Shown: one piece after another, positions 35,921 to 45,240 of the stretch | Layout of the letters: each line of letters opens with the position of its first letter | Numbering within the stretch: position 1 is the first letter of the stretch | Assembly (NCBI RefSeq): GCF_014931565.1 | Contig: NZ_CP063353.1 | Coordinates: 1,054,001-1,118,000, forward strand | Direction of reading: 5' to 3' | Length of the DNA: 64,000 nucleotides | DNA from: Clostridium sp. 'deep sea' | GTDB taxonomy: Bacteria; Bacillota; UBA994; PWPR01 | Notes under the pieces: generated by a model | Seen by the model: only the letters and a program-made list of their open reading frames with translations | Told to the model about the DNA's origin: nothing | Databases searched by the model: none | Program-made: the position numbers and the translations under genes

Positions 35921-35931
35921 TGCTATATAAT
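35903..35931 (+). promoter_or_regulatory. Promoter of rqcH, with -35 inside the palindromic island
   Basis: TTGCGC (35903-35908), 17 bases, TATAAT (35926-35931) lie 31 bases before the rqcH ATG. The -35 is part of the terminal hairpin of the island. Confidence 0.65.
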
Positions 35932-35961
35932 GTTAGTTATACACAGACGGGAGATGAGAAA

Positions 35962-37656
35962 ATGGCTATGGATGGTTTAACCTTACGCGCTATTGTTGAT
36001 GAGCTTCAAACAGCTTTAGTTGGTGGTAAAGTTCAAAAGTCACAGCAACCAAAAAAAGATGAGATAATTTTAAACATCTATAATAACAAAAATAATTATA
36101 AATTACTTATAAATAGCAATGCTGAAAATTATAGAATTAATTTAACAAAACATAGTTATGAAAATCCTAAGCAGGCACCACTTTTTTGCATGTTGCTTCG
36201 CAAACATATAGATAGTGGAAAAATTACTAAAATTGAACAGCCCGGTTTAGAGCGAGTTGTTAAGATATTTATTAGTAGTAGAGATGAGCTTGGCAATCCT
36301 GTTGAAAAGGTTTTAATTTGCGAACTAATGGGTAAACATAGTAATTTAATTTTAGCCAATGCCGAAACCCATAAAATTATTGATGCTGTAAAAAGGGTAC
36401 CTTTTGGTGTGAGTAGAGTTCGTCAAATATTACCTGGATTTAGTTACACTAAACCTCCAACAACTAAAAAGTCTATTCTCAATGATATGGTAGAACTTAG
36501 CAGTAGTAATTTTGCTAGTTCACTTGTAGATAGCTTTACAGGAATAAGCCCCCTAATCGCTAGGGAATTAGCACATAGATATAATGATTACTATGAAGCT
36601 ATTGCTTTTATTAAGGATATTATTGCTGAAAAGAATTATGAGCCTAGTATTACTAAAAGCAAGCTAGGTAAAATGTGGTGTGGTGTTTTACCTTATACTC
36701 ATTTAGCAAGTGATTTTGAGAGCTATAGTAATATGAATAATGCCATGGATGAGTTTTATTATATTAAAACTACAACCAAACAATTTAATAGCTATAAACA
36801 AGATCTACTTAAAGTATGTAATAAAAGTCTCAGCAAAAACAAACGTACTTTAGAGAAGCAACTCAAGGATCTTAAAGGGGCTGAAAAGGCAGAAAAATAT
36901 AAACACACTGCTGACCTAATTAAAGCTAATCTATATCAAATTAAAGGGGGTCTAGAAAGGGTTGAGGTTATCGATTATTTTGATCCTGAACTTAAACCAA
37001 TAATTATTAAGTTAGATCCCCATAAATCTCCCAATAAAAATCTAACTAGTTTATATAAAAAATATGAAAAGGCAATAAGAACAAAAGAAAACTTAACTAG
37101 TAGAGTAACTAAAAACAGGTTAGAAATAGATTATTTAGAGAGCATTATTACTCTTATCAATACCTCTTTAGTTTTGACTGATTTAGAGCAGATTAAGCTA
37201 GAACTTATTGAAGAGGGTTATATAGAGCCACCCAAGCAAAAAAAGGGTAAAAAACCTAAAAAACAAGAGGTTAAAGTAAGTCAACCACGCCAATATCTTA
37301 GTGCTGATGGATTTATAATTGAGGTAGGTAGAAACAATCGTCAAAACGACCACCTATCTTTAAAAAAAGCTCATAAAGAAGATATTTGGTTCCACACCAA
37401 AGATATCCCAGGTTCACATGTAGTGATAAGAAGCAAAGGCGCTGAGGTAAGCGAAAACACTTTGTTACTAGCCGCCAACTTGGCTGCATTTTTTAGTAAA
37501 GCAAAATCCTCTGCCAATGTACCTGTAGACTATACTACTGTAAAAAGGGTGTTCAAACAACGTGGTGCGCATCCTGGCCAGGTATTATATACACATCAGC
37601 GAACATTGTATGTAACCCCAAATGAAAAACTAATACCAGAAGAAGTTGTAAAGTAA
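35962..37656 (+). CDS. rqcH: Ribosome quality control protein RqcH (NFACT family, YloA/FbpA)
   Basis: This 564-residue protein is the bacterial Rqc2/NEMF homologue that binds split 50S subunits and adds alanine tails to stalled chains. It has the NFACT-N domain from MAMDGLTLRAIVDEL, with LLRKHIDSGKITKIEQPGLERVV near 77-98. A helix-hairpin and long coiled coil (about 270-440), a basic linker and the C-terminal NFACT-R domain EDIWFHTKDIPGSHVVIRSKG near 473-493 follow. ATG 35962 has GGGAGATGAG upstream; a longer in-frame extension starts inside the repeat island and is rejected. It is divergent from yicC. Confidence 0.94.
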   Translation: MAMDGLTLRAIVDELQTALVGGKVQKSQQPKKDEIILNIYNNKNNYKLLINSNAENYRINLTKHSYENPKQAPLFCMLLRKHIDSGKITKIEQPGLERVVKIFISSRDELGNPVEKVLICELMGKHSNLILANAETHKIIDAVKRVPFGVSRVRQILPGFSYTKPPTTKKSILNDMVELSSSNFASSLVDSFTGISPLIARELAHRYNDYYEAIAFIKDIIAEKNYEPSITKSKLGKMWCGVLPYTHLASDFESYSNMNNAMDEFYYIKTTTKQFNSYKQDLLKVCNKSLSKNKRTLEKQLKDLKGAEKAEKYKHTADLIKANLYQIKGGLERVEVIDYFDPELKPIIIKLDPHKSPNKNLTSLYKKYEKAIRTKENLTSRVTKNRLEIDYLESIITLINTSLVLTDLEQIKLELIEEGYIEPPKQKKGKKPKKQEVKVSQPRQYLSADGFIIEVGRNNRQNDHLSLKKAHKEDIWFHTKDIPGSHVVIRSKGAEVSENTLLLAANLAAFFSKAKSSANVPVDYTTVKRVFKQRGAHPGQVLYTHQRTLYVTPNEKLIPEEVVK

Positions 37657-37680
37657 TCTTTGTTAGTGAGCTTATATCTA

Positions 37681-37710
37681 AAAACATTCACCTTAAGGTG
37701 AATGTTTTTA
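37681..37710 (+). terminator. Terminator of rqcH
   Basis: AAAACATTCACC pairs perfectly with GGTGAATGTTTT around TTAA and continues into T residues, 25 bases after the stop. Confidence 0.88.
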
Positions 37711-37843
37711 GTTTATGATAAATAATTTCCTTAATAATGTGTAAAAATTATTATTTTTTTGTAAATCTTAACCTACAATGAAATCATTATTGTGTATAAT
37801 AGATTATATGGCTTTCTGAACTTTTTAATTCAAGGAGATAAAA

Positions 37844-38497
37844 ATGCAAAAGATTTTATTAAACAATAATAGTAAAATAGTAAATTATAACTCAACTAGT
37901 ACTAAAAAAAATACTAGCTCTTTTAAGACAGAAATTCATGATATTCAAAGTCAACAGCTCTTAGCCAGTCTCGAAAAACAGTTTGGAAAAATTAATATTC
38001 AATCAATTGCTAACAATAAAAAGGCGGTTGAAAATTATATTGCTAATAACTCAAATTGTAATGTTACAATAGCTAAAAATGTACTTGAAGATATGGTTAA
38101 TAATGACAAACTAAAAAAATATATTACTGATTGTATAAAACTACATCAGGATTCTATACCTGCAGGCAAACGTTTTTTAGCAGCACATGGCCGTAGGTTA
38201 ATAGCTACCGGAACTATTGTACACGAAGATGGAACTGTGACTCACTGGTGTATAGGTGATTACACTCCCGAAGAAAAGGAGCGTCTAGAAAAACAAATTG
38301 AAAAAGAGCAAAAAGAAAAAGATGAACGTGCCAAACTATTAAATCAACCATTAGCTTTACATAATAGTCTACATGATTTTTCCAATCTTAATAAAACTAT
38401 AAGTGAAAATACTTATAGAAAAATTAATGAACTTGTGAAATATAATATTGTTACTGGTGCAGTAAATATAGAGCAACTTTATAAGAACCTCCATTAA
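37844..38497 (+). CDS. Protein of unknown function, DUF6033-like
   Basis: This is a 217-residue soluble protein with no signal. The N terminus is low-complexity and rich in Asn, Ser and Lys. The middle has VTIAKNVLEDMVNNDKLKKYI near 78-98 and HGRRLIATGTIVHEDGTVTHW near 114-134. A highly charged coiled-coil segment (EEKERLEKQIEKEQKEKDE) follows near 147-165. The plan recalls clostridial proteins of the DUF6033 type, though this is from memory and weak. ATG 37844 follows AAGGAG; a TATAAT lies about 45 bases upstream. It is monocistronic. Confidence 0.6.
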   Translation: MQKILLNNNSKIVNYNSTSTKKNTSSFKTEIHDIQSQQLLASLEKQFGKINIQSIANNKKAVENYIANNSNCNVTIAKNVLEDMVNNDKLKKYITDCIKLHQDSIPAGKRFLAAHGRRLIATGTIVHEDGTVTHWCIGDYTPEEKERLEKQIEKEQKEKDERAKLLNQPLALHNSLHDFSNLNKTISENTYRKINELVKYNIVTGAVNIEQLYKNLH

Positions 38498-38561
38498 TAT
38501 TTACCAACTTGTAAGAAAACTATCTGTTAATGTAGGTTTCACTTAAATTAATATAGATAAT

Positions 38562-38614
38562 AAGCTCCCTTAGGTAGACAGCTATAGTAGCACTTATCTA
38601 CCTATTGGGAGCTT
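38562..38614. terminator. Bidirectional terminator between convergent genes
   Basis: AAGCTCCC pairs with GGGAGCTT, and inside them AGGTAGA pairs with TCTACCT. It lies between the 217-residue protein gene and uraA, which end toward each other. Confidence 0.7.
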
Positions 38615-38661
38615 TATAAAGCTAAATAAATCTATATTAAATCTGTTTTGTTATAATTAAT

Positions 38662-39897
38662 TTAGTCAGCCACGTAATCTAAACCACTTTTTGTTTTCTT
38701 ATCTTTATCTTCTTTTGGTAATACTAGGTTTAATAATATTCCTACTAAAGCTGCTAATCCCATACCATCTAAACTCAAAACTTTTATCTCACTTAAACCA
38801 ATAACTAATACTACTGATACAATGATTAGGTTTCTGGTTTTCATTAGGTCAACTTGTTTTTCTATTAAGGTTCTTAATCCTACGCTAGCAATCATACCAA
38901 ATACCATAATCATTATGCCACCCATAACAGGTTTAGGAATTGTTCTAATAAATTCACCAAACTTAGGCAACAAACTTAATATTAATACTATTATAGCAGC
39001 TGCTTCTACTACAATTGGGTTATATATTTTAGTTAGAGCTAAAACCCCAACATTTTCACCATAAGTAGTGTTTGGGGGACCCCCTATAAGTCCAGCAAAA
39101 GCTGTTGCTATTCCGTCTCCCCAAAGAGTTCTGTGAATACCTGGATCTTCAATAAAATCATGATCTACTGTTCTACTTATGGCCATCATATCACCCAAGT
39201 GCTCTATCATTGTTACTAACGCTACGGGAGCAACAATTAGAATTGCATTTATATTAAAAGTTGGGGAAACAAACTCGGGCAATGCAGGTGCCCATGATGC
39301 CGCTGCTAAATCCTTAAAATCAAATAGTTGAGGCGCAACACCTGTTCTATACATAATATAAGCAAATATATAACCAGCTACTATACCAATTAATACGGGC
39401 AAAACTTTAACTATACCTTTAGCATACATACTGACAATAATAACTACTGCTAAGGTGAAGAAAGCTGTTAAATAATGAACCTCAGAAAATATTTTAGCAG
39501 TTCCTGCTAATTTTAAGCCAATTACCATTATCATTGGTCCAATCACTACTGGCGGAACAAGCTTATGAATGACCTCTGTACCCACAACTTTTATGATGTA
39601 ACCAACAATTATATAAATTATACCTGCTGCTATACAGCCTCCTAAGGCAGCTGATATACCATACTCTGATTTAGCAGCCATAATAGGAGCAATAAAAGCA
39701 AACGATGAACCTAAATAAGCAGGCACTTTCCCACCTGTTATTAGGTGAAATAGCAATGTTCCTATTGCAGAGGTAAATAACGCAACAGAAGGGTTTAATC
39801 CAGTTGTTAAAGGAACAAAAACTGTTGCCCCAAACATAGCAAAAACATGCTGTAACCCTAAAGGCAGTAAACGACCAATACTAACTTTCTCTCTCAT
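38662..39897 (-). CDS. uraA: Uracil permease (NCS2 family)
   Basis: This 411-residue uracil:proton symporter has about 14 membrane segments. The start region LLPLGLQHVFAMFGATVFVPLTTGLNPS is diagnostic of UraA/PyrP, and GLIGGPPNTTYGENVGVLALTK near 278-299 holds the substrate-binding stretch. ATG 39897 has AGGAG seven bases upstream. It lies 19 bases after pyrR and should be controlled with it by the upstream attenuator. Confidence 0.95.
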   Translation of the reverse strand: MREKVSIGRLLPLGLQHVFAMFGATVFVPLTTGLNPSVALFTSAIGTLLFHLITGGKVPAYLGSSFAFIAPIMAAKSEYGISAALGGCIAAGIIYIIVGYIIKVVGTEVIHKLVPPVVIGPMIMVIGLKLAGTAKIFSEVHYLTAFFTLAVVIIVSMYAKGIVKVLPVLIGIVAGYIFAYIMYRTGVAPQLFDFKDLAAASWAPALPEFVSPTFNINAILIVAPVALVTMIEHLGDMMAISRTVDHDFIEDPGIHRTLWGDGIATAFAGLIGGPPNTTYGENVGVLALTKIYNPIVVEAAAIIVLILSLLPKFGEFIRTIPKPVMGGIMIMVFGMIASVGLRTLIEKQVDLMKTRNLIIVSVVLVIGLSEIKVLSLDGMGLAALVGILLNLVLPKEDKDKKTKSGLDYVAD

Positions 39898-39916
39898 GGT
39901 TTTTCTCCTATACAAA

Positions 39917-40471
<555 letters not shown>

Positions 40472-40501
40472 TTAACTATAGACTCAATACATATAAACAA
40501 A

Positions 40502-40580
40502 TAGACTGCCCCTAAAAAGGGCAGTCTAAGAACTTTCGTTTATCTTACTGCGCTACCCTTTCTGCCTCACAGGACAAAAT
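40502..40580 (-). promoter_or_regulatory. PyrR-binding attenuator of pyrR-uraA
   Basis: On the minus strand the leader has the PyrR-binding loop core GTCCTGTGAGGCAGAAAGGG (40574-40555), then a terminator: TAGACTGCCC pairs with GGGCAGTCTA, followed by TTTGTTTAT. The binding loop matches the known anti-antiterminator pattern (GUCC, GAGGC, AAGGG). The site lies between the rluD-like gene and pyrR. Confidence 0.85.
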
Positions 40581-40593
40581 TAAAGGATGGTCA

Positions 40594-41556
40594 TCAAGAT
40601 TTTATCAGACTTTCAACATCTATGTCAATACTATCTTCTGCACTTAGTTGATTTAATAAGTCAACTCGATTTTGAGGTGGCAAACAACTAACTTCTATTT
40701 CTTTTTGACTTCTGGGATGAATAAATTTTAACTTGGCTGCATGAAGCCACTGTCCATCAGTAAAAAAACTTTTATCTTTTAATAATCCGTAAAGCTCATC
40801 ACCTACAATATGATGTCCAATATAATTCATATGAACTCTTATTTGGTGAGTTCTTCCTGTTTCTAGTTTTAGCTTTACTAAAGAGTACTTACTAAACTCT
40901 TTTATTACTTTAAATCTAGTTATAGCCTCTTTACCCTTATCTCTCAAAACAGCCATTTTTATGCGATTGTTTGGTTTACGACCAATATATGTTTTAATGA
41001 TACCTCTTCTTTGTGTAATATGCCCATGTACCAATGCCCAATAGGTTCTTGATACTAACCTATGTTTTAGTTGGGCACTTAAAGAGGCGTGGGCAAAATC
41101 ATTTTTAGCAACTATAATTAAGCCTGTAGTATCCTTATCTAATCTATGAACAATTCCTGGTCGCATAACCCCGTTAATTCCTGATAAATCGTTGCAGTGA
41201 AACAACAGGCCATTTACTAATGTTCCTGCATAATGACCTGGGGCAGGATGTACAACCATGTTACTAGGTTTATTAATAACAATTACATCCTTATCTTCAT
41301 ATACCACTTTGAGATTTAAATCCTCTGCGTCTATAGTCATTTCAACTGCCTCTGGTATTTTTATTAGTACCAACTGACTCTCTTTTAACTTTAAGCTTGC
41401 CTTATTTACTAATTTTTCATTTACTAAAATACACTGCTCGTTGATAAGCTGTTGTACTCGCGAACGACTCAACTCACTATTACTAGCTATAAAAGTATCA
41501 AGCCTTGTTTTATTTTGGTCTGCTGTTACTACCAGTTTTATTGTATTCTGCGACAT
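40594..41556 (-). CDS. RluA/RluD family 23S rRNA pseudouridine synthase (YlyB)
   Basis: This 320-residue enzyme has an N-terminal S4 RNA-binding domain (RLDTFIASNSELSRSRVQQLINE near 17-39). The catalytic domain follows, with the aspartate motif GIVHRLDKDTTGLIIVAK near 131-148 and TGRTHQIRVHM near 226-236. It follows lspA without a gap, the standard lspA-ylyB-pyrR order. Likely target is 23S rRNA by analogy to RluD. Confidence 0.94.
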   Translation of the reverse strand: MSQNTIKLVVTADQNKTRLDTFIASNSELSRSRVQQLINEQCILVNEKLVNKASLKLKESQLVLIKIPEAVEMTIDAEDLNLKVVYEDKDVIVINKPSNMVVHPAPGHYAGTLVNGLLFHCNDLSGINGVMRPGIVHRLDKDTTGLIIVAKNDFAHASLSAQLKHRLVSRTYWALVHGHITQRRGIIKTYIGRKPNNRIKMAVLRDKGKEAITRFKVIKEFSKYSLVKLKLETGRTHQIRVHMNYIGHHIVGDELYGLLKDKSFFTDGQWLHAAKLKFIHPRSQKEIEVSCLPPQNRVDLLNQLSAEDSIDIDVESLIKS

Positions 41557-41997
41557 TTATTTTCCACCTTCTGGTATTATCCATAGCTGCCAAGCCAATA
41601 ATAACGTACCACATACTACAGCTATATCAGCAACATTAAAGATTGGGAAAAAGTGAAAATCAATAAAGTCTATAACATAACCAAAACGTAAACGGTCATA
41701 AAAATTGCCCAGTGCTCCACCTAATACTGTACCAATAATTATGGTTGTTATAAGGGTTTTGGGCAGTACGGTGTAGTACATATATAGTATTATTGCTATT
41801 AAAATTATTGTTGTTAAGATAAAAAATATTCTTTTACCCTGTAAAATGCTAAAGGCAGCACCCTCATTATGTACATAGGTAAAAGATATTAAATTTCCAA
41901 GTACAGATCTTGATTCACGTAGACTAAAGTTTGTTACAATTAAAAACTTAGTTAACCTGTCTAAGCCCCATACTATTATTGCTATTATATAAACCAT
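41557..41997 (-). CDS. lspA: Signal peptidase II (prolipoprotein signal peptidase)
   Basis: This 146-residue membrane protease cleaves lipoprotein signals before the lipid-modified Cys, as needed for the binding protein at 947-2572. It has four membrane segments, the motif YVHNEGAAFSIL near 42-53, and the catalytic aspartates in GNFYDRLRFGYVIDFIDF near 96-113 and NVADIAVVCG near 121. Length is slightly short but complete. Confidence 0.96.
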   Translation of the reverse strand: MVYIIAIIVWGLDRLTKFLIVTNFSLRESRSVLGNLISFTYVHNEGAAFSILQGKRIFFILTTIILIAIILYMYYTVLPKTLITTIIIGTVLGGALGNFYDRLRFGYVIDFIDFHFFPIFNVADIAVVCGTLLLAWQLWIIPEGGK

Positions 41998-42011
41998 GGT
42001 GTCTCCTAATA

Positions 42012-42275
42012 CTATTTTATAAAATAGTTTTGTAATAAGTTAATAATCAACAAAACAATTAATGGTGCAAAATCTAAATACATAGAACCCACCTGTACTG
42101 GACCAATCATACGCTGAAACGGCTTTAGTGGTGGATCAGTTAGTTTTTTAATAGTCATTATAAAATTGTTTTGCCTTACGTTTGCAACATTAATTGTGGC
42201 AAACGAAAATAAAATTCGAATCAAAAGTAATACTGAGTATAAATCTAGTATTAAGCTTAAAATATTTTTTAACAT
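42012..42275 (-). CDS. YggT family membrane protein (YlmG)
   Basis: This 87-residue protein has two membrane segments and the family motif TDPPLKPFQRMIGPVQ near 44-59. Members act in membrane or division-linked processes; exact role is not settled. ATG 42275 has GGAGAGG upstream, whereas a longer frame would run into yggS. It follows yggS immediately. The gene sepF, which normally lies between the two, is missing. Confidence 0.92.
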   Translation of the reverse strand: MLKNILSLILDLYSVLLLIRILFSFATINVANVRQNNFIMTIKKLTDPPLKPFQRMIGPVQVGSMYLDFAPLIVLLIINLLQNYFIK

Positions 42276-42276
42276 T

Positions 42277-42966
42277 TTACCTCTCCTTATAAATTCTGTC
42301 TCCAAAAATTTTTGTACCAACTCTTACATACGTTGCACCCTCCATAATAGCCTGCTCATAATCACCACTCATACCCATAGATAAGTCTTTAAGAGATATG
42401 GATTTAGGTACTTTATTAAAAAGCGAATCTCTAAGCTCTCTTAATGCTCTAAAAACCTCCCTTACTTCACTTGGGTTATTAGTTTGAGGAGCTATTGTCA
42501 TTAAACCAAGTACTTTTATGTTGCTATAATCACTGATTATATCACAAAAATCTAGCACTTCTGTGGGATTTAGTCCATGTTTGCTTAACTCACCACTTAC
42601 ATTTACTTGTATTAATGATTTTACTATTATATTTTTTTGTTTAGCACGTTTATCTACTTCTTTTGCTAAGGATAACCGATCTAAACTATGCAACAAACTA
42701 ATTTTATCGACAATATATTTTACTTTATTTGTTTGCAAACTACCAATCATATGCCAATTTACGTTAGGTAACTCGGGCACTTTTTGCTGTAGCTCTTGTA
42801 CTTTATTTTCACCAAAATCTAAAATACCACAATCTATAGCTCTTTGAATATCAGCAATGGCCCTGGTTTTAGATACAGCAATTAAGGTTATATCATTAGG
42901 GTTTCTACCACTAGCTCTCGCAGCTTTCTCTATTTTTTCCCTAACTTGCAAAACATTTGTACGCAC
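42277..42966 (-). CDS. YggS family PLP homeostasis protein (YlmE)
   Basis: This 229-residue PLP-binding TIM-barrel protein controls vitamin B6 and amino acid pools. The PLP lysine lies in LIAVSKTR near 29-36, with LGLMTIAP near 149 and MGMSGDYEQAIMEGATYVRVGTKIFG near 197-222 closing the phosphate site. It lies four bases after the HlyD-like gene and one before yggT. Confidence 0.95.
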   Translation of the reverse strand: MRTNVLQVREKIEKAARASGRNPNDITLIAVSKTRAIADIQRAIDCGILDFGENKVQELQQKVPELPNVNWHMIGSLQTNKVKYIVDKISLLHSLDRLSLAKEVDKRAKQKNIIVKSLIQVNVSGELSKHGLNPTEVLDFCDIISDYSNIKVLGLMTIAPQTNNPSEVREVFRALRELRDSLFNKVPKSISLKDLSMGMSGDYEQAIMEGATYVRVGTKIFGDRIYKER

Positions 42967-42970
42967 CTAA

Positions 42971-44212
42971 TTACCTCCTTACATAAGATGTATCTTTTAG
43001 GATTTTTATACCATCTTTTAGGCTCTTAATTAGTATTTTATCTGTAAGTTCCTTAAGTATTTCAACCTCTACCTTTTCATATACTTTACCATTTTTTTGA
43101 TATACATAGGTCTTATCATCTATTTTTTCGAGTGCATTTTTGGGTATTTCCATACCCTCCACTTGCTCTGTTGCTAATAAAACTTGGTTATATCTAGTTG
43201 TAATAGTAGGCTTTTCATTTACTTGAAAATAAAAATAAACATACTTTTTCTCAGCCACAGAGTTAAGAAATACTACTTGAGTATTTTCTTCATTTACTTT
43301 AACTGTAAAGTTATTAGCATTTAGAAAATTCTCACATTCTTTTTGGGGCACTCTAGCAATTATGAACCACTTATCATTGGCTATAACTTTAGCTATTTTT
43401 TGTTCTTTAACTACAGTGTCACCATCCTTTGCTGTACTAAAACTTTGTTTTTGTAAAAACCATTCATGATCGCTTAAAGGAAAACTATCGGTAGCGAACT
43501 TTTCTTCAAGATTATCTAGTGTATAACTAACAATACCAGAACTCTTGGCAATTAATTCATCTTTTAGGTGGTCGTAATCGGTTTGAGCAATGTTAAGCTC
43601 TTCTTTTAGCTCTAAATATTTTTGCTTTTCACTATCAGTTTGATTTTTATCTTTGTAAAAGCTATTCATAACCTTTTGAATCTCGTCCATAATTTTAGTC
43701 GTACCAGCAGTACTTTTATAGCTACGGTAATATCTATAGCTTTTTATTAAGCTTCTCACAGTGTTATGCATTGTCTCTACATCTGTAACTTCAGTTGTTG
43801 TTGTATATTTTGAAGAGTCATAGTCTTTAAGCTTATTATTAAGATCATCTATTTTTTGCTTAAGCTCTGCTTCTTTTTCTTCGTTAACTACATTAGCAAT
43901 TGCTTGTCCACTTGTTACGTTTTGTGATTCTTCAGCAACTAAATGGAGAATACCATCATTAGTACTAGTTATTATATGGCTGTTATAAACAAAAGCACAG
44001 TCTACGGTTAACTCACTACCCCAAGTTATTTTATTTAGGGTTATTAAAGAATTACTAAATAAAGATTTAACTGCAGAAAATATTAATACTATAGCCAAGA
44101 TTAATACAACAATAAATGCTATTAATTTTATTTTTATTTTCTTTTTCTTTTTTTTTCTTCTTGAAACTGGTCTACGGGGTCTATATGAAACTGTTTTAGT
44201 GGATCTCCTCAT
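42971..44212 (-). CDS. HlyD/RND adaptor-like membrane protein
   Basis: This protein of about 413 residues has a very basic cytoplasmic start (RRPVSRRKKKKKKIKIK), one membrane segment at about 33-55 and a large outside domain. Barrel-sandwich halves, a coiled coil (about 115-215) and beta-barrel strands ending in VYEKVEVEILKELTDKI give the plan of a periplasmic-adaptor protein. No ABC or RND partner is nearby. In other Clostridia a similar gene lies next to yggS-sepF in the division region. ATG 44212 has GAGG seven bases upstream. A role in envelope or division assembly is inferred only from location. Confidence 0.8.
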   Translation of the reverse strand: MRRSTKTVSYRPRRPVSRRKKKKKKIKIKLIAFIVVLILAIVLIFSAVKSLFSNSLITLNKITWGSELTVDCAFVYNSHIITSTNDGILHLVAEESQNVTSGQAIANVVNEEKEAELKQKIDDLNNKLKDYDSSKYTTTTEVTDVETMHNTVRSLIKSYRYYRSYKSTAGTTKIMDEIQKVMNSFYKDKNQTDSEKQKYLELKEELNIAQTDYDHLKDELIAKSSGIVSYTLDNLEEKFATDSFPLSDHEWFLQKQSFSTAKDGDTVVKEQKIAKVIANDKWFIIARVPQKECENFLNANNFTVKVNEENTQVVFLNSVAEKKYVYFYFQVNEKPTITTRYNQVLLATEQVEGMEIPKNALEKIDDKTYVYQKNGKVYEKVEVEILKELTDKILIKSLKDGIKILKDTSYVRR

Positions 44213-44291
44213 ATTATTTCCTCTTTTTTTAGTAATATAATAATGCATAATTTAAAATCCCACCAAAAATATAAAAGGTAGGATAATTATT

Positions 44292-44762
44292 TTATTCGTT
44301 GTTATCTTTTTTTTTCCTCAGTAATTGGTCTAACTCTTCTTTAAAACGTTCCAAATCTGCAAATTTACGATATACACTAGCAAATCTAACATAAGCAATT
44401 TCATCTACAGTTCGAAGCTCGTCCATTACAGCCTCACCAACAAGATCCGAAGGAATTTCTTCAGACATTATATTACGTAAATTTTGCTCTATTTTTGTAG
44501 CTATTTCTTCTATTTTTGAAACAGAAATTGGGCGTTTTTCACAGGCTTTAATTAATCCATGAACAATTTTGTTTCTGTTAAAGGCCTCTCTACGTCCATC
44601 ACTTTTTATTATCATGATTGGAAGTTCATAAATTCTCTCATATGTAGTAAACCTTTTTGTACAGTCTAAACACTCTCTTCTTCTACGTACAGATTGTTTA
44701 TCTTCTGTTGTTCTGCTATCTATTACTTTTGTTTCTTCACACAAACAAAATGGACAACGCAT
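44292..44762 (-). CDS. nrdR: Transcriptional repressor NrdR
   Basis: This 156-residue repressor of ribonucleotide reductase genes has an N-terminal zinc ribbon MRCPFC with a second Cys pair ECLDC near 31-35. An ATP-cone domain from about residue 46 (IMIIKSDGRREAFNRNKIVHGLIKACEKRPIS) follows. It binds ATP/dATP and NrdR boxes. Length is normal for the family. Confidence 0.96.
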   Translation of the reverse strand: MRCPFCLCEETKVIDSRTTEDKQSVRRRRECLDCTKRFTTYERIYELPIMIIKSDGRREAFNRNKIVHGLIKACEKRPISVSKIEEIATKIEQNLRNIMSEEIPSDLVGEAVMDELRTVDEIAYVRFASVYRKFADLERFKEELDQLLRKKKDNNE

Positions 44763-44832
44763 AAAACTTCCTCATTTCATACTCTTTATTAAATATTATA
44801 AAGTTTTTAATGGGTATTGTCCATGGTTTGTA

Positions 44833-45099
44833 TTAGTGTTGCTCTCTATTAATAAGTACTGCGTCTTTTCCGATCTTAATAATGCTATTCCAAGGCACTA
44901 CCCTTTCGTCATCTTTAGCAAAAAATGACATAAAAGAATTGTCAGTACCCACTACTAAACCAGTTATAAAACCAGTACTAAAATCAACATCTAAATCTAT
45001 AACATTACCTAAGCGTTCACCACTTTGTATATCAATAACAACTTGTGATCTTAAAGAAGATAATTTCAATGTTAAACACATCCCATTCATTAAGCTCAT
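44833..45099 (-). CDS. YlmC/YmxH family PRC-barrel protein
   Basis: This 88-residue PRC-barrel protein has GERLGNVIDLDVDFSTGFITGLVV near 27-50 and VVPWNSIIKIGKDAVLI near 67-83. Such genes often accompany sigE-sigG blocks in spore formers. No strong ribosome site is visible for any of the three possible ATG starts (45099, 45090, 45081). It precedes nrdR. Confidence 0.85.
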   Translation of the reverse strand: MSLMNGMCLTLKLSSLRSQVVIDIQSGERLGNVIDLDVDFSTGFITGLVVGTDNSFMSFFAKDDERVVPWNSIIKIGKDAVLINREQH

Positions 45100-45240
45100 T
45101 ATTAATTCTTAATAATTAATATTCGGATAGTGAAGAGGCTATGACAATACTGCTATAGTTGTTTACATGCAATTATTAAACACTAGTTAGGAGTAGTAGA
45201 GAGTTGCTAACTCATTTAATATAAATTAAAGATTCATGAG

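Noticed and set aside
35854-35961. Longer start of rqcH inside the island
   Set aside because: The added 36 residues are encoded by the repeats and lie upstream of the promoter -10; ATG 35962 has a ribosome site and fits family length.
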